A program made the translations under genes and the position numbers. From positions 1-64,000 of the forward strand of contig NZ_CADIJQ010000015.1 in assembly GCF_902859595.1 (NCBI RefSeq): a stretch of 64,000 nt of DNA, given 5' to 3'. Of this stretch, positions 33,997 through 42,996 are shown one piece after another (within the stretch, counting starts at the first letter, position 1; each line of letters starts with the position of its first letter). The notes beneath the pieces were generated by a model. That model did no database searches, was not told the DNA's origin, and worked only from the letters and a program-made list of their open reading frames with translations. Source of the stretch: Achromobacter kerstersii (GTDB lineage: Bacteria > Pseudomonadota > Gammaproteobacteria > Burkholderiales > Burkholderiaceae_B).

Positions 33997-34020
33997 GCGC
34001 CGTCAACAGGACGGCGCTTT
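33997..34020 (+). promoter_or_regulatory. Terminator-like hairpin in the porin leader
   Basis: GCGCCGTC (33997-34004) pairs perfectly with GACGGCGC (34010-34017) around AACAG and is followed by TTT. It ends 38 nt before the porin ATG. It could be an attenuator, a barrier to upstream transcription, or a stabilising 5' stem-loop of the porin mRNA. The rest of the 455-bp gap from the DUF4148 gene holds no gene that I can see. Confidence 0.5.
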
Positions 34021-34057
34021 GGCGGATGCCTTTCATCTCGCCATTTTGGGGACTTAT

Positions 34058-35170
34058 ATGAAGAAGACGCTATTGGCCGTCGCGTTGCTGGCAGGCTTTG
34101 CCGGCGCCGCGCAAGCCGCCGACTCCGTGACGCTGTACGGCTTGATCGACGCCGGTGTCGGCTACGAGCAAGTGAAGTTCAACGGCGTGTCGCAAAGCCG
34201 CGTGGGCGGCGTTCAGGGCGTGAGCAGCGGCTCGCGCTTTGGTCTGCGTGGCACGGAAGATCTGGGCGACGGCCTGCGTGCCGTGTTCACCTTGGAAGGC
34301 GGCTTCGGCCCCATGAACGGCAAGTCGGCCCAGAACGGCCGTCTGTTCGGCCGTCAAGCCACTGTGGGCCTGGATAGCGATTCCTGGGGCCGTCTGGAAT
34401 TCGGCCGTCAGACGAACCTGGCGTCGAAGTACTTCGGTTCGATCGACCCGTTCTCGATCAGCTACAACACCGCCAACATGGGTACGACGTTCGGTAGCGC
34501 CAACACGATGCGCCTGGACAACATGGTGCTGTATCAAACCCCGAGCCTGGGCGGCTTCAAGGTGGGCGTGGGCTATTCGTTCAGCGCGGATGACACCGTC
34601 AGCGACACGACGCAGACGGGCTTTGCCACCGGCAACAACAACCGCGTGCTGACCGCCGGCGTGCAATACGTCAACGGCCCGCTGAACCTGGCCGCCGCTT
34701 ACGACCGCTTCGACCCGACGAACAATCGTGTCGGCGGCAAGGATTCGGCGCGCATCCAGGAATACATCATCGGTGGTTCGTACGACTTTGAAGTCGTGAA
34801 GCTGGCGGCCGCTTTCGGCCAGACGCGTGACGGCTGGTTCGTTGGCCAGAACATGGGCACGACGCCGGAAGGCATGAACAACCTGGGTTCGTTCAAGCTG
34901 GCTGATGGCTTTCGCGCCAACTCGTACATGATCGGCGCGACCGTGCCGCTGGGCCGCCACGCCATCTTCGGTTCGTGGCAGCGCGCCACCCCGGGCAACG
35001 ACAAGCTGACGGGCGACGACGCCACGTTCAACGTGTACAGCCTGGGCTACACCTACGACTTCACCAAGCGCACCAACCTGTACGCGTACGCCTCCTATGG
35101 CGACAACTACGCGTTCCAGCACGACGCCCGCGACACCGCGGTTGCCGTGGGTGTGCGTCACCGGTTCTAA
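34058..35170 (+). CDS. Gram-negative general porin (Porin_4/OmpC-like)
   Basis: Outer-membrane trimeric beta-barrel channel for small hydrophilic solutes. The signal peptide MKKTLLAVALLAGFAGAAQA is followed by the betaproteobacterial porin start ADSVTLYGLIDAGVGYE. Alternating strands run to the C-terminal VRHRF, whose terminal Phe is the BAM recognition residue. Loop 3 probably carries the ADDTVSDTTQ or DPFSISYNTANMGTTFG region. Length is 370 aa. The ATG at 34058 has GGGGAC upstream; an in-frame extension upstream lacks a signal peptide. It is monocistronic. Confidence 0.93.
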   Translation: MKKTLLAVALLAGFAGAAQAADSVTLYGLIDAGVGYEQVKFNGVSQSRVGGVQGVSSGSRFGLRGTEDLGDGLRAVFTLEGGFGPMNGKSAQNGRLFGRQATVGLDSDSWGRLEFGRQTNLASKYFGSIDPFSISYNTANMGTTFGSANTMRLDNMVLYQTPSLGGFKVGVGYSFSADDTVSDTTQTGFATGNNNRVLTAGVQYVNGPLNLAAAYDRFDPTNNRVGGKDSARIQEYIIGGSYDFEVVKLAAAFGQTRDGWFVGQNMGTTPEGMNNLGSFKLADGFRANSYMIGATVPLGRHAIFGSWQRATPGNDKLTGDDATFNVYSLGYTYDFTKRTNLYAYASYGDNYAFQHDARDTAVAVGVRHRF

Positions 35171-35240
35171 GCGACGGCGCGCCTGACTGGACCTTGCTGA
35201 ATGCGCGGTTTATCTCCGTAAGCCGCCGAGTGACAGCGAA

Positions 35241-35249
35241 CCCCCCCCC
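35241..35249 (+). repeat. C9 homopolymer downstream of the porin
   Basis: A run of nine C lies 70 bp after the porin stop, in non-coding DNA ahead of its terminator. It may be length-variable, but nothing coding or promoter-like is adjacent. Confidence 0.5.
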
Positions 35250-35290
35250 TACTTGGGTCCAGGCAGGCGCCGCTGATAGTTAGAAGGGAA

Positions 35291-35316
35291 GGGCCTCCGC
35301 AAGGAGGCCCTCTCGC
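35291..35316 (+). terminator. Hairpin terminator after the porin
   Basis: GGGCCTCC (35291-35298) pairs with GGAGGCCC (35303-35310) around a GCAA tetraloop; the following TCTCGC is only weakly T-rich. It lies between the convergent porin and ilvA genes. Confidence 0.65.
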
Positions 35317-35360
35317 ATTGGGGCGGCGCCTGCGCGGTGGGCGGCGCTAATGGAAAAGAA

Positions 35361-36869
35361 CTACAGAAACAGCTTGTAGGCCGGGTTCTCGGTCTCGTTC
35401 CAATGCGGATAACCCAGCTCGGCCACAAACGTGCGGAACTGCTTCTTGTCCGCCGGCGGCACCTGGATGCCGATCAGGATGCGCCCATAGTCCGCGCCCT
35501 GGTTGCGGTAATGAAACAGGCTGATGTTCCAGTCCGGATTCATCGCATTCAAAAAGCGCATCAGCGCGCCCGGACGCTCGGGGAATTCAAAGCGGTACAG
35601 CAGTTCATTTCGCGCCAGCGCCGAATGCCCGCCGACCATGTGGCGCAAGTGCGTCTTGGCCATTTCATCGTGAGTCAGGTCCAGCGTGTCAAAGCCATGA
35701 CGCCGGAAATTCGCGGCGATCTTGTCGGGTTCGGCGGCGGACGATACCTGGATGCCGACGAACACATGCGCGCGGTCCGCGTCCGAAATGCGGTAGTTGA
35801 ATTCCGTCACGCTGCGTTCCCCGACCAATTCGCAGAAGCGGCGGAAGCTGCCGCGTTGCTCGGGCATGGTGACGGCGAAGACGGCTTCGCGCATTTCGCC
35901 GACCTCGGCGCGTTCGGCCACGAAGCGCAGGCGGTCAAAATTCATGTTGGCGCCGCAGGCAATCGCAACCAGCGTCTTGCCTTTCAGATGGTGTTCGGCC
36001 GCGTATTGCTTGGCGCCGGCCACCGCCATGGCGCCCGCGGGCTCCAGCACGCTGCGCGTGTCCTGGAACACATCTTTGATGGCGGCGCAGATGGAATCGG
36101 TGTTGACGACAACGAAGTCATCGACGTACTGGCGCGTGAGCTTGAAGGTTTCCGCGCCCACCATCTTGACGGCGGTGCCGTCTGAAAACAGCCCGACATC
36201 ATTCAACTGCACGCGGCGGCCCGCGCGCACGCTGCGCAGCATGGCGTCGGAATCTTCGGTCTGCACGCCAATGATCTTGATATCGGGGCGCAATTGCTTG
36301 ATATAGACGGCCACGCCCGAGATCAGGCCGCCGCCGCCAATCGCCACGAAGATGGCGTCGATGGGGCCCGGGTGCTGGCGCAAGATCTCCATGCCCACGG
36401 TGCCTTGACCGGCGATCACGTCGGGGTCATCGAACGGGTGGACGAAGGTCAGCTTCTCTTTCTTTTCCAGCACTTGCGCGTGCGCAAAGGCGTCGGTGAA
36501 GCTCTCGCCCGCCAGCACCACTTCGCCGCCCAGCCGGCGCACGGCGTCAACCTTCACCTGTGGGCTGGTCGTGGGCATGACGATCACGGCGCGGCAGCCC
36601 AAGCGGCTGGCCGCCAGCGCCACGCCTTGCGCGTGGTTGCCGGCGGATGCCGCGATCACGCCGCGGTTCAGCGCGGCTTGCGGCAGGTTGGCCATCTTGT
36701 TGTACGCCCCGCGCAGCTTGAAGCTGAACACCGCCTGCGTATCTTCGCGCTTGAGCAGGACCGTGTTCCCGATGCGCGCGGATAGCTGGGGCGCCGCTTC
36801 CAGCGGCGATTCAACCGCGACGTCGTAAACCTTCGAGGTCAGGATGCGTTTCAGATAATCAGTGGACAT
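35361..36869 (-). CDS. ilvA: Threonine ammonia-lyase, biosynthetic type
   Basis: PLP enzyme that makes 2-oxobutanoate from threonine, the first step to isoleucine. The PLP lysine is Lys51 in FSFKLRGAYNKM. The catalytic domain continues to about residue 320, with the glycine loop CGANMNFDR. Two ACT-like regulatory domains follow (AVFAVTMPEQRGSFRRF and RFEFPERPGALMRFL), as in the long isoleucine-inhibited form. From ATG 36869 it is 502 aa. The gene is divergent from the yqaA-like gene. Confidence 0.95.
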   Translation of the reverse strand: MSTDYLKRILTSKVYDVAVESPLEAAPQLSARIGNTVLLKREDTQAVFSFKLRGAYNKMANLPQAALNRGVIAASAGNHAQGVALAASRLGCRAVIVMPTTSPQVKVDAVRRLGGEVVLAGESFTDAFAHAQVLEKKEKLTFVHPFDDPDVIAGQGTVGMEILRQHPGPIDAIFVAIGGGGLISGVAVYIKQLRPDIKIIGVQTEDSDAMLRSVRAGRRVQLNDVGLFSDGTAVKMVGAETFKLTRQYVDDFVVVNTDSICAAIKDVFQDTRSVLEPAGAMAVAGAKQYAAEHHLKGKTLVAIACGANMNFDRLRFVAERAEVGEMREAVFAVTMPEQRGSFRRFCELVGERSVTEFNYRISDADRAHVFVGIQVSSAAEPDKIAANFRRHGFDTLDLTHDEMAKTHLRHMVGGHSALARNELLYRFEFPERPGALMRFLNAMNPDWNISLFHYRNQGADYGRILIGIQVPPADKKQFRTFVAELGYPHWNETENPAYKLFL

Positions 36870-37027
36870 GGACCGCGCAGAGAGCAAGAGTGAGGACGTG
36901 GGCACGATTATTGCAGGGAAAGCCGCAACGCCTGACAGGTTTATGCCCGCGATGACGCGGCATGGACGCGAACGGCCGGATCAATTCCTGACCGTCATTC
37001 TCTTTCGCGCGGCTACACTCGCTCATC

Positions 37028-37648
37028 ATGGAAGAAAGCCTCTTATCCGCTGTTCACTGGCTCCTGGGGATGCTGGCGCTGCCCTCGGTGGGCTTGTCGG
37101 CCATCTTTACGGTGTCGCTCGTATCCGCCACTTTGCTGCCGCTGGGCTCAGAACCCGCGGTGTTCGGCTACATCAAGCTGTCGCCCGATATGTTCTGGCC
37201 GGCTGTGCTGGTGGCGACGGCCGGGAACACGATCGGTGGCGCAATCAGCTACTGGATGGGCCTGGGCGCCGAAAAGGCCTTTCAGCGCTGGAAAGAAGGA
37301 AAGGCCCCCACGCCGCACCCGCCAGGCGGGCTTGCTGCCCCCCAAGGGGGCGCTCTCCCCTTGGGGCGGCCCGGCGGGGAGAGTCACCCCCACCCCCATC
37401 CGAATGCGACGGAAGGCGGCCGCATGCGCGGCCGCTGGAACGAACGCGCCCACGACTGGCTGCACCGCATGGGCCCGCCGGCTTTGCTGCTGTCCTGGTT
37501 GCCCGCCGTGGGCGACCCGCTGTGCGCCGTGGCCGGCTGGCTGCGCCTGTCGTTCTGGCCTTGCGTGCTCTATATGGCCATCGGCAAATTCCTGCGCTAC
37601 CTGGTGATGACCGCCGGCCTCCTTTGGGCCTTTCCCGGGCAAATCTAG
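37028..37648 (+). CDS. YqaA/DedA-related membrane protein with an in-frame insertion
   Basis: Small inner-membrane protein of the SNARE-associated/VTT (YqaA) type. Its precise role is unknown; DedA relatives act in lipid scrambling and envelope stress. Hydrophobic segments lie at about residues 8-37, 55-78, 150-172 and 178-202. Family motifs include PLGSEP (38-43) and the ATAGNTIGGAISYWMG segment (63-78). Between residues about 91 and 133 is a Pro/Gly/His-rich stretch with no family counterpart, encoded by a palindromic repeat-like sequence. Without it the protein would be about 163 aa, nearer the normal length. The frame is kept, so the protein may still work. Confidence 0.8.
   Translation: MEESLLSAVHWLLGMLALPSVGLSAIFTVSLVSATLLPLGSEPAVFGYIKLSPDMFWPAVLVATAGNTIGGAISYWMGLGAEKAFQRWKEGKAPTPHPPGGLAAPQGGALPLGRPGGESHPHPHPNATEGGRMRGRWNERAHDWLHRMGPPALLLSWLPAVGDPLCAVAGWLRLSFWPCVLYMAIGKFLRYLVMTAGLLWAFPGQI
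37318..37380. repeat. REP-like palindromic element inside the yqaA-like gene
   Basis: A small palindrome CCCGCC-A-GGCGGG (37318-37330) is followed by a larger inverted repeat: GCCCCCCAAGGGG near 37337-37349 against CCCCTTGGGGCGGC (37357-37370), with a 7-base loop. The CCCCAAGGGG/CCCCTTGGGG core followed by GGCCCGGCGGGG resembles dispersed intergenic palindromes I recall from Burkholderiales genomes. Here it is read through as the Pro/Gly-rich insertion of the protein. Confidence 0.6.
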
Positions 37649-37745
37649 CGCTGACTTCGAACTTAAAACGGGGACGGTTCATGCCGGTTTCCCGCCGCTT
37701 TTGGCCGGCTTCCTAAGGGTATTAGGGGTCAAGTCCGGCCAATGG

Positions 37746-37764
37746 CATAAAATAATTTTTTATG
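37746..37764. promoter_or_regulatory. AT-rich palindrome before the giant dehydrogenase gene
   Basis: CATAAAA-TAATT-TTTTATG is a perfect inverted repeat 17-35 nt upstream of the ATG in an otherwise GC-rich gap. It includes TATA-like hexamers and is probably part of the promoter or an operator. Confidence 0.4.
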
Positions 37765-37780
37765 GGCCCCTCTTGCCGCC

Positions 37781-40700
37781 ATGAACGCCCCACTCGCTAG
37801 CCACATTTTGAACGGGGCGATGCCGCCCGCCGCTCCCGCGCGATTGCGCGAAATCCCCTACAACTACACGTCGTTTTCCGACCGCGAAATTGTCGGCCGG
37901 CTGTTGGGCGATGACGCCTGGAGCCTGCTCACCGATTTGCGCGGCGAACGCCGTACGGGCCGCTCCGCGCGGATGCTGTACGAAGTGCTGGGTGATATCT
38001 GGGTGGTGCGCCGCAACCCGTACCTGCAGGACGACCTGCTCGACAACCCCAAGCGCCGCAAGCAGCTCATCGACGCTTTGCACCATCGCCTGGGCGAGAT
38101 CGACCGCCGCCGCGAACCGGGTTCGCCCACGGAAGAGGGCCATGATCCGCATCGCGACGAAAAGGTCGTCGGCCTGCTGGCCCGCGCACGCTCCGCCATT
38201 GCCGCGTTCGAAGGGGAGTTCGACCAGACGACCATGATGCGCAAGCAGGCGCAGAAGGTGCTGGGCCGCATCACCGCCCGCGACAACATCAAGTTCGATG
38301 GCCTGTCGCGCGTGTCCCACGTGACGGACGCCACTGACTGGCGCGTGGAATATCCCTTCGTGGTGCTGACGCCGGACTCGGAAGACGAGATCGCCGCGCT
38401 GGTCACCGCCTGTATTGAGCTGGGCCTGACCATCGTCCCGCGTGGCGGCGGCACCGGCTACACGGGCGGCGCCATTCCGCTGACGTGGAAATCGGCCGTC
38501 ATCAACACCGAAAAATTCGACAAGCTGGGCAAGGTCGAGTCCTGTATTTTGCCGGGGCTCACCGAGCCCGTGGCCGTTATCCATGCCGGCGCCGGTGTCG
38601 TCACCAAGCGCGTGTCGGAAGCGGCCGAGGCCGCGGGCTTCGTGTTCGCCGTGGACCCCACATCCGCCGAAGCGTCGTGCGTGGGCGGCAACATCGCCAT
38701 GAACGCGGGCGGCAAGAAGGCCGTGTTGTGGGGCACCGCGCTCGACAACCTGGCCTGGTGGCGCATGGTGGACCCGGATGGCAACTGGCTTGAAGTCAGC
38801 CGCCTGGAACACAACATGGGCAAGATCCATGACGTGGATACGGCGCGCTTCGAACTCAAGTGGTTCGACGGCAAGGGCAAGCCCGGCGAGCGTCTGCTGA
38901 AGACCGAACTGCTGGAAATCAAGGGCCGCGTGTTCCGCAAGGAAGGCCTGGGCAAGGACGTTACCGACAAGTTCCTGGCGGGCCTGCCCGGCATCCAGAA
39001 AGAAGGTTGCGACGGCCTGATCACGTCGGCGCGCTGGGTGCTGCACCGCATGCCGCGCCATACGCGCACGGTCTGTATGGAATTCTTCGGGCAGGCGCGC
39101 GACGCCATCCCGTCGATTGTCGAGGTCAAGGGCTATCTGGACGGCGAGGGCAAAGCCCGCGGCGCCATCCTGGCCGGCCTGGAACACCTGGACGAACGCT
39201 ATCTGCGCGCGGTGGGCTACGCCACCAAGAGCAAGCGCGGCGTGCTGCCCAAGATGGTGCTGATTGGCGATATCGTCGGCGACGACGATGACGCCGTGGC
39301 CGCCGCCGCCAGCGAAGTCGTGCGCTTGGCCAACACGCGCCATGGCGAAGGCTTTGTGGCCGTGAGCCCCGAAGCGCGCAAGAAATTCTGGCTGGACCGC
39401 TCGCGCACCGCCGCGATCGCGCGCCACACCAACGCCTTCAAGATCAACGAAGACGTCGTGATTCCGCTGCCCCGCATGGGCGAATACACGGATCACATTG
39501 AACGCATCAACATCGAACTGTCGACCAGCAACAAGTTGAAGCTGCTGGGCGCGCTGGACGCGTACCTTTGTACGCCGCTGCCGGTGGGCAAGGCCGATGA
39601 CGCCGACATCGAGAACACCCGCGCCGAAGTGCTGGCGGATCGCACCCGCCAGGCGCTTGAGCTGCTGGGCGGCGTGCGCCAGCGCTGGCAATGGCTGCTG
39701 GACAACCTGGACCTGCCGCTGGCGCAAGCGCTGCCGGAATTGCAGGCGCTGGGGCTGGGCGACGTGTACAACGCGCTGTCCGACCGACTGGCCGCACAGT
39801 CCACCGCGCGCGTGTTCGACGTGGTGCAAGACCGCACCATTCGTGTGTCCTGGAAGACCGAAGTGCTGGCGGGCTTGCAGCGCACGTTCTCGGGCGCGGC
39901 GTACAAGAAGATTGTCGACGAGCTCATCGCCATTCACGGCCGCGTGCTGAAAAGCCGCGTGTTCGTGGCGCTGCACATGCACGCGGGCGACGGCAACGTG
40001 CACACGAACATCCCGGTCAACTCGGACGACTACGAGATGCTGCGCGAGGCCCATCAGGCTGTTGACCGCATCATGCAGATTGCCCGCGACCTGGACGGCG
40101 TGATTTCCGGTGAGCACGGCATCGGCCTGACCAAGTACGAATTCCTGACCGAAGCCGAACTGGCGCCGTTCCAGGACTACAAGCGCCGCGTCGACCCCAA
40201 CGGCCACTTCAACGCCGGCAAGCTGATGCCGGGCGCGGACCTGCGCCATGCCTGGACGCCCAGCTTCAACCTGATGGGCCACGAGTCGCTCATCATGCAG
40301 CAAAGCGACATCGGCGCCATTTCGGAATCCATCAAGGACTGCCTGCGTTGTGGCAAGTGCAAGCCTGTGTGCGCCACCCACGTGCCGCGCGCGAACCTGC
40401 TGTATTCGCCCCGCAACAAGATTCTGGCGACGTCGCTGCTGGTCGAAGCCTTCCTGTATGAAGAGCAGACGCGTCGCGGCGTCAGCCTGAAGCACTGGGA
40501 AGAATTCGAAGACGTGGCCGACCACTGCACGGTCTGCCACAAGTGCTACAACCCCTGTCCCGTGGATATCGATTTTGGCGACGTGTCGATGAACATGCGC
40601 GCCGTGTTGCGCCGCATGGGCCGCAAGTCGTTCAACCCGGGCACGGCCAGCGCCATGTTCTTCCTGAACGCGAAAGACCCGGCCACCATCAACGCCACGC

Positions 40701-41740
40701 GTAAAGCGATGGTGGGCGTGGGCTACAAGGTGCAGCGCGCGGCGCATGACCTGTTCTCGGGCCTGGTGAAGAAGCAGACGGCCAAGCCGCCGGCCACGGT
40801 TGGCAAACCGCCGCTGCGCGAGCAGATCATTCACTTCGTGAACAAGAAGATGCCGGGCGGGCTGCCCAAGCAGGCCGCACGCAAGCTGCTGGATATCGAA
40901 GACGCGAACTACGTGCCGATCATTCGTGACCCCAAGGCCACGACCGCCGACACCGAAGCCGTGTTCTATTTCCCGGGCTGCGGTTCGGAACGTTTGTTCT
41001 CGCAAGTGGGTCTGGCGACCCAGGCCATGCTGTGGCATGCGGGCGTGCAGACGGTGCTGCCGCCGGGCTACTTGTGCTGCGGCTATCCCCAGCGCGGCAA
41101 CGGCATGACGGACAAGGCCGAGCAGATCATTACCGACAACCGGGTACTGTTCCACCGGGTCGCCAACACGCTGAACTACCTGGACATCAAGACGGTGGTG
41201 GTCAGCTGCGGCACGTGCTATGACCAGCTGTCAGGCTATGAGTTCGACAAGATCTTCCCGGGTTGCCGCCTGATCGACATCCACGAATACCTGCTGGAAA
41301 AGGGCATCAAGCTGGAAGGCGCCAAGGGCGTGCGCTACATGTACCACGACCCCTGCCACACGCCGATGAAGCTGCAAGAGCCGATGAAGACCGTGCGCGC
41401 CCTGGTGGGCGACGAGGCCATCAAGAGCGACCGCTGCTGCGGTGAGTCGGGCACGTTGGCGGTCAGCCGTCCGGACATCTCCACGCAGGTGCGTTTCCGC
41501 AAGCAGGAAGAGCTGTTGAAGGGCGACGCCGACTTGCGCAGCGACGGCTTCACAGGCGACGTCAAGGTGCTGACGTCGTGCCCGTCGTGCTTGCAAGGGC
41601 TGTCGCGCTATGAAGGCGATACGAAGATGGAAGCGGACTATATCGTCGTCGAAATGGCTCGCCACATCTTGGGCGAAGGCTGGATGGAAGACTACGTGAA
41701 ACGCGCCAACGCGGGCGGCATCGAACGCGTGCTGGTGTAA
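37781..41740 (+). CDS. DUF3683 FAD/4Fe-4S dehydrogenase (D-2-hydroxyacid dehydrogenase-like)
   Basis: Very large (1319 aa) flavin and iron-sulfur oxidoreductase, probably oxidising a D-2-hydroxyacid such as D-lactate or D-2-hydroxyglutarate and passing electrons to quinones. Order: DUF3683 (about 25-180), FAD-binding type 4 domain (about 195-350, VPRGGGTGYTGGAIPL), FAD-oxidase C-terminal domain (to about 820, HMHAGDGNVHTNIPVN and GEHGIGLTKYE), two 4Fe-4S clusters (Cys854/857/860/864 and Cys916/919/922/926), then CCG cysteine-rich domains (CCGYPQRG, SCGTCYD, HDPCHTP, CCGESG, SCPSC). It resembles GlcD and GlpC fused, as in E. coli YdiJ, but with an extra N-terminal domain. The substrate is not fixed by the sequence. 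Confidence 0.88.
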   Translation: MNAPLASHILNGAMPPAAPARLREIPYNYTSFSDREIVGRLLGDDAWSLLTDLRGERRTGRSARMLYEVLGDIWVVRRNPYLQDDLLDNPKRRKQLIDALHHRLGEIDRRREPGSPTEEGHDPHRDEKVVGLLARARSAIAAFEGEFDQTTMMRKQAQKVLGRITARDNIKFDGLSRVSHVTDATDWRVEYPFVVLTPDSEDEIAALVTACIELGLTIVPRGGGTGYTGGAIPLTWKSAVINTEKFDKLGKVESCILPGLTEPVAVIHAGAGVVTKRVSEAAEAAGFVFAVDPTSAEASCVGGNIAMNAGGKKAVLWGTALDNLAWWRMVDPDGNWLEVSRLEHNMGKIHDVDTARFELKWFDGKGKPGERLLKTELLEIKGRVFRKEGLGKDVTDKFLAGLPGIQKEGCDGLITSARWVLHRMPRHTRTVCMEFFGQARDAIPSIVEVKGYLDGEGKARGAILAGLEHLDERYLRAVGYATKSKRGVLPKMVLIGDIVGDDDDAVAAAASEVVRLANTRHGEGFVAVSPEARKKFWLDRSRTAAIARHTNAFKINEDVVIPLPRMGEYTDHIERINIELSTSNKLKLLGALDAYLCTPLPVGKADDADIENTRAEVLADRTRQALELLGGVRQRWQWLLDNLDLPLAQALPELQALGLGDVYNALSDRLAAQSTARVFDVVQDRTIRVSWKTEVLAGLQRTFSGAAYKKIVDELIAIHGRVLKSRVFVALHMHAGDGNVHTNIPVNSDDYEMLREAHQAVDRIMQIARDLDGVISGEHGIGLTKYEFLTEAELAPFQDYKRRVDPNGHFNAGKLMPGADLRHAWTPSFNLMGHESLIMQQSDIGAISESIKDCLRCGKCKPVCATHVPRANLLYSPRNKILATSLLVEAFLYEEQTRRGVSLKHWEEFEDVADHCTVCHKCYNPCPVDIDFGDVSMNMRAVLRRMGRKSFNPGTASAMFFLNAKDPATINATRKAMVGVGYKVQRAAHDLFSGLVKKQTAKPPATVGKPPLREQIIHFVNKKMPGGLPKQAARKLLDIEDANYVPIIRDPKATTADTEAVFYFPGCGSERLFSQVGLATQAMLWHAGVQTVLPPGYLCCGYPQRGNGMTDKAEQIITDNRVLFHRVANTLNYLDIKTVVVSCGTCYDQLSGYEFDKIFPGCRLIDIHEYLLEKGIKLEGAKGVRYMYHDPCHTPMKLQEPMKTVRALVGDEAIKSDRCCGESGTLAVSRPDISTQVRFRKQEELLKGDADLRSDGFTGDVKVLTSCPSCLQGLSRYEGDTKMEADYIVVEMARHILGEGWMEDYVKRANAGGIERVLV

Positions 41741-41802
41741 GGCTGCGCGCGCGTCGGCTGGCGCTTATCTGACGGCGTCGCGCGCCTGTCGCCATCACCC
41801 CG

Positions 41803-41840
41803 AAAAAAAACCCGCGTTCATCGCTGAACGCGGGTTTTTT
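41803..41840. terminator. Bidirectional intrinsic terminator
   Basis: CCCGCGTTCA (41811-41820) and TGAACGCGGG (41825-41834) form a perfect 10-bp stem with a TCGC loop. Eight A precede and six T follow, so it can stop both the dehydrogenase transcript and the convergent Bug receptor transcript. Confidence 0.93.
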
Positions 41841-41854
41841 ATCGTCTTGCCGGA

Positions 41855-42823
41855 TCACTCCAGCTTGATGTTCGCCTTCTTGATCACGTCCGCCCAGGCG
41901 GCGCGTTCTTGTTCGGCGTAGGCCTTGAAGTCTTGCGCCGACATCGGCATCGGCACGACGCCCATGTCCAGCAGCTTCTGCGACACGGCCGGGGTCTTGA
42001 GCGTGGCGTCCAGGTCGGCCGACAGCTTCTTCACCACCGCTTCCGGCACGCCGGCCGGGCCGACCAGGCCTTGCCACGCGTAGGCCGTGAAATTGGCCAC
42101 GCCTTGCTCGGCCATCGTCGGGGTGTCAGGCAGCACCGACACGCGCTCCGGCGTGGCGGTGGCCAGCACGCGCAGCTTGCCGGCCTTGACGTTCGGCAGG
42201 CCCGACGCCAGGTCGATGAACATTACGTCCACTTGTCCGCCCAGCAGATCCTGGATGGCGGGGGCGGCGCCCTTGTACGGCACGTGCAGCAGGTTGGCGC
42301 CCGTGCGCTGCTTGAAGAGTTCCAGCGCCAGATGGTGCGGCGAACCAGCGCCGGCAGAGGCCGCGGTCAGCTTGCCCGGTTCCTTCTTGGCGGCCGCCAG
42401 CACGTCGTCCACCGTCTTGTACGGCGAATTGACGTTCACGGCCAACAGCAGCGGGAACTTGGCGATGCCGCCGATGTAGGTGAACTTGGCCGGGTCGTAA
42501 GACAGCTTGGCGTACAACGACGAGTTGAACGCCAGCGTGCCGGAGTCGGCCGTGCCGATCATGTAGCCGGTGGGGTCGGCTTGCGCGATGGCGGTGGCGC
42601 CGATGATGGTGGCGGCGCCGGGGCGGTTTTCGACCACGATGGTCTGGCCCAGCGGCTTTTCCAGGCCGCTGGCGACGGTGCGCGCAACGACGTCGGTGCC
42701 GCCGCCGGCCGGGTAGGGCACGATCCAGCGGATCGGTTGCGTGGGCCAGGATTGGGCGGAAGCCGTGGCGGCGGCCAGCGACAGAGCGGCCAGCGCCAAC
42801 AGGCGCCGTGCGGGGGTATGCAT
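41855..42823 (-). CDS. Bug-family (TctC) tripartite tricarboxylate receptor
   Basis: Periplasmic solute-binding protein of the Bordetella uptake gene (Bug/TctC) family, which expanded greatly in Bordetella and Achromobacter and binds carboxylates or aromatic acids. A signal peptide of about 23 residues ends ASA. The family start WPTQPIRWIVPYPAGGGTDVVAR follows, with GAGSPHHLALELFK near residue 155 and a bound-ligand loop. Length is 322 aa. No TctA or TctB membrane genes are nearby, so it is an orphan receptor; its ligand is unknown. Confidence 0.92.
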   Translation of the reverse strand: MHTPARRLLALAALSLAAATASAQSWPTQPIRWIVPYPAGGGTDVVARTVASGLEKPLGQTIVVENRPGAATIIGATAIAQADPTGYMIGTADSGTLAFNSSLYAKLSYDPAKFTYIGGIAKFPLLLAVNVNSPYKTVDDVLAAAKKEPGKLTAASAGAGSPHHLALELFKQRTGANLLHVPYKGAAPAIQDLLGGQVDVMFIDLASGLPNVKAGKLRVLATATPERVSVLPDTPTMAEQGVANFTAYAWQGLVGPAGVPEAVVKKLSADLDATLKTPAVSQKLLDMGVVPMPMSAQDFKAYAEQERAAWADVIKKANIKLE

Positions 42824-42996
42824 GAAGTGTCTCCTCGTGCGGGGTCAAGTTCGAACGCGGTGTGCGCTGCGTCTTGCTGTGCGTTGTCAGGGTGCGCGGC
42901 TATTTTTGCGCCGCATTTTTGCGCCGCTATTATGCTCGCCTTCGACGCGAAAAGGGGCCGGTGCGGCCCCCTGTTTTCCCGCATCGGCCGGGCGGA

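Noticed and set aside
37760..41155. 1131-codon open frame on the minus strand
   Set aside because: It lies opposite the FAD/Fe-S dehydrogenase, whose domains and cysteine motifs are clear. The antisense product is rich in His, Gln, Arg and Ala with no domain, as expected from high-GC third-codon bias.
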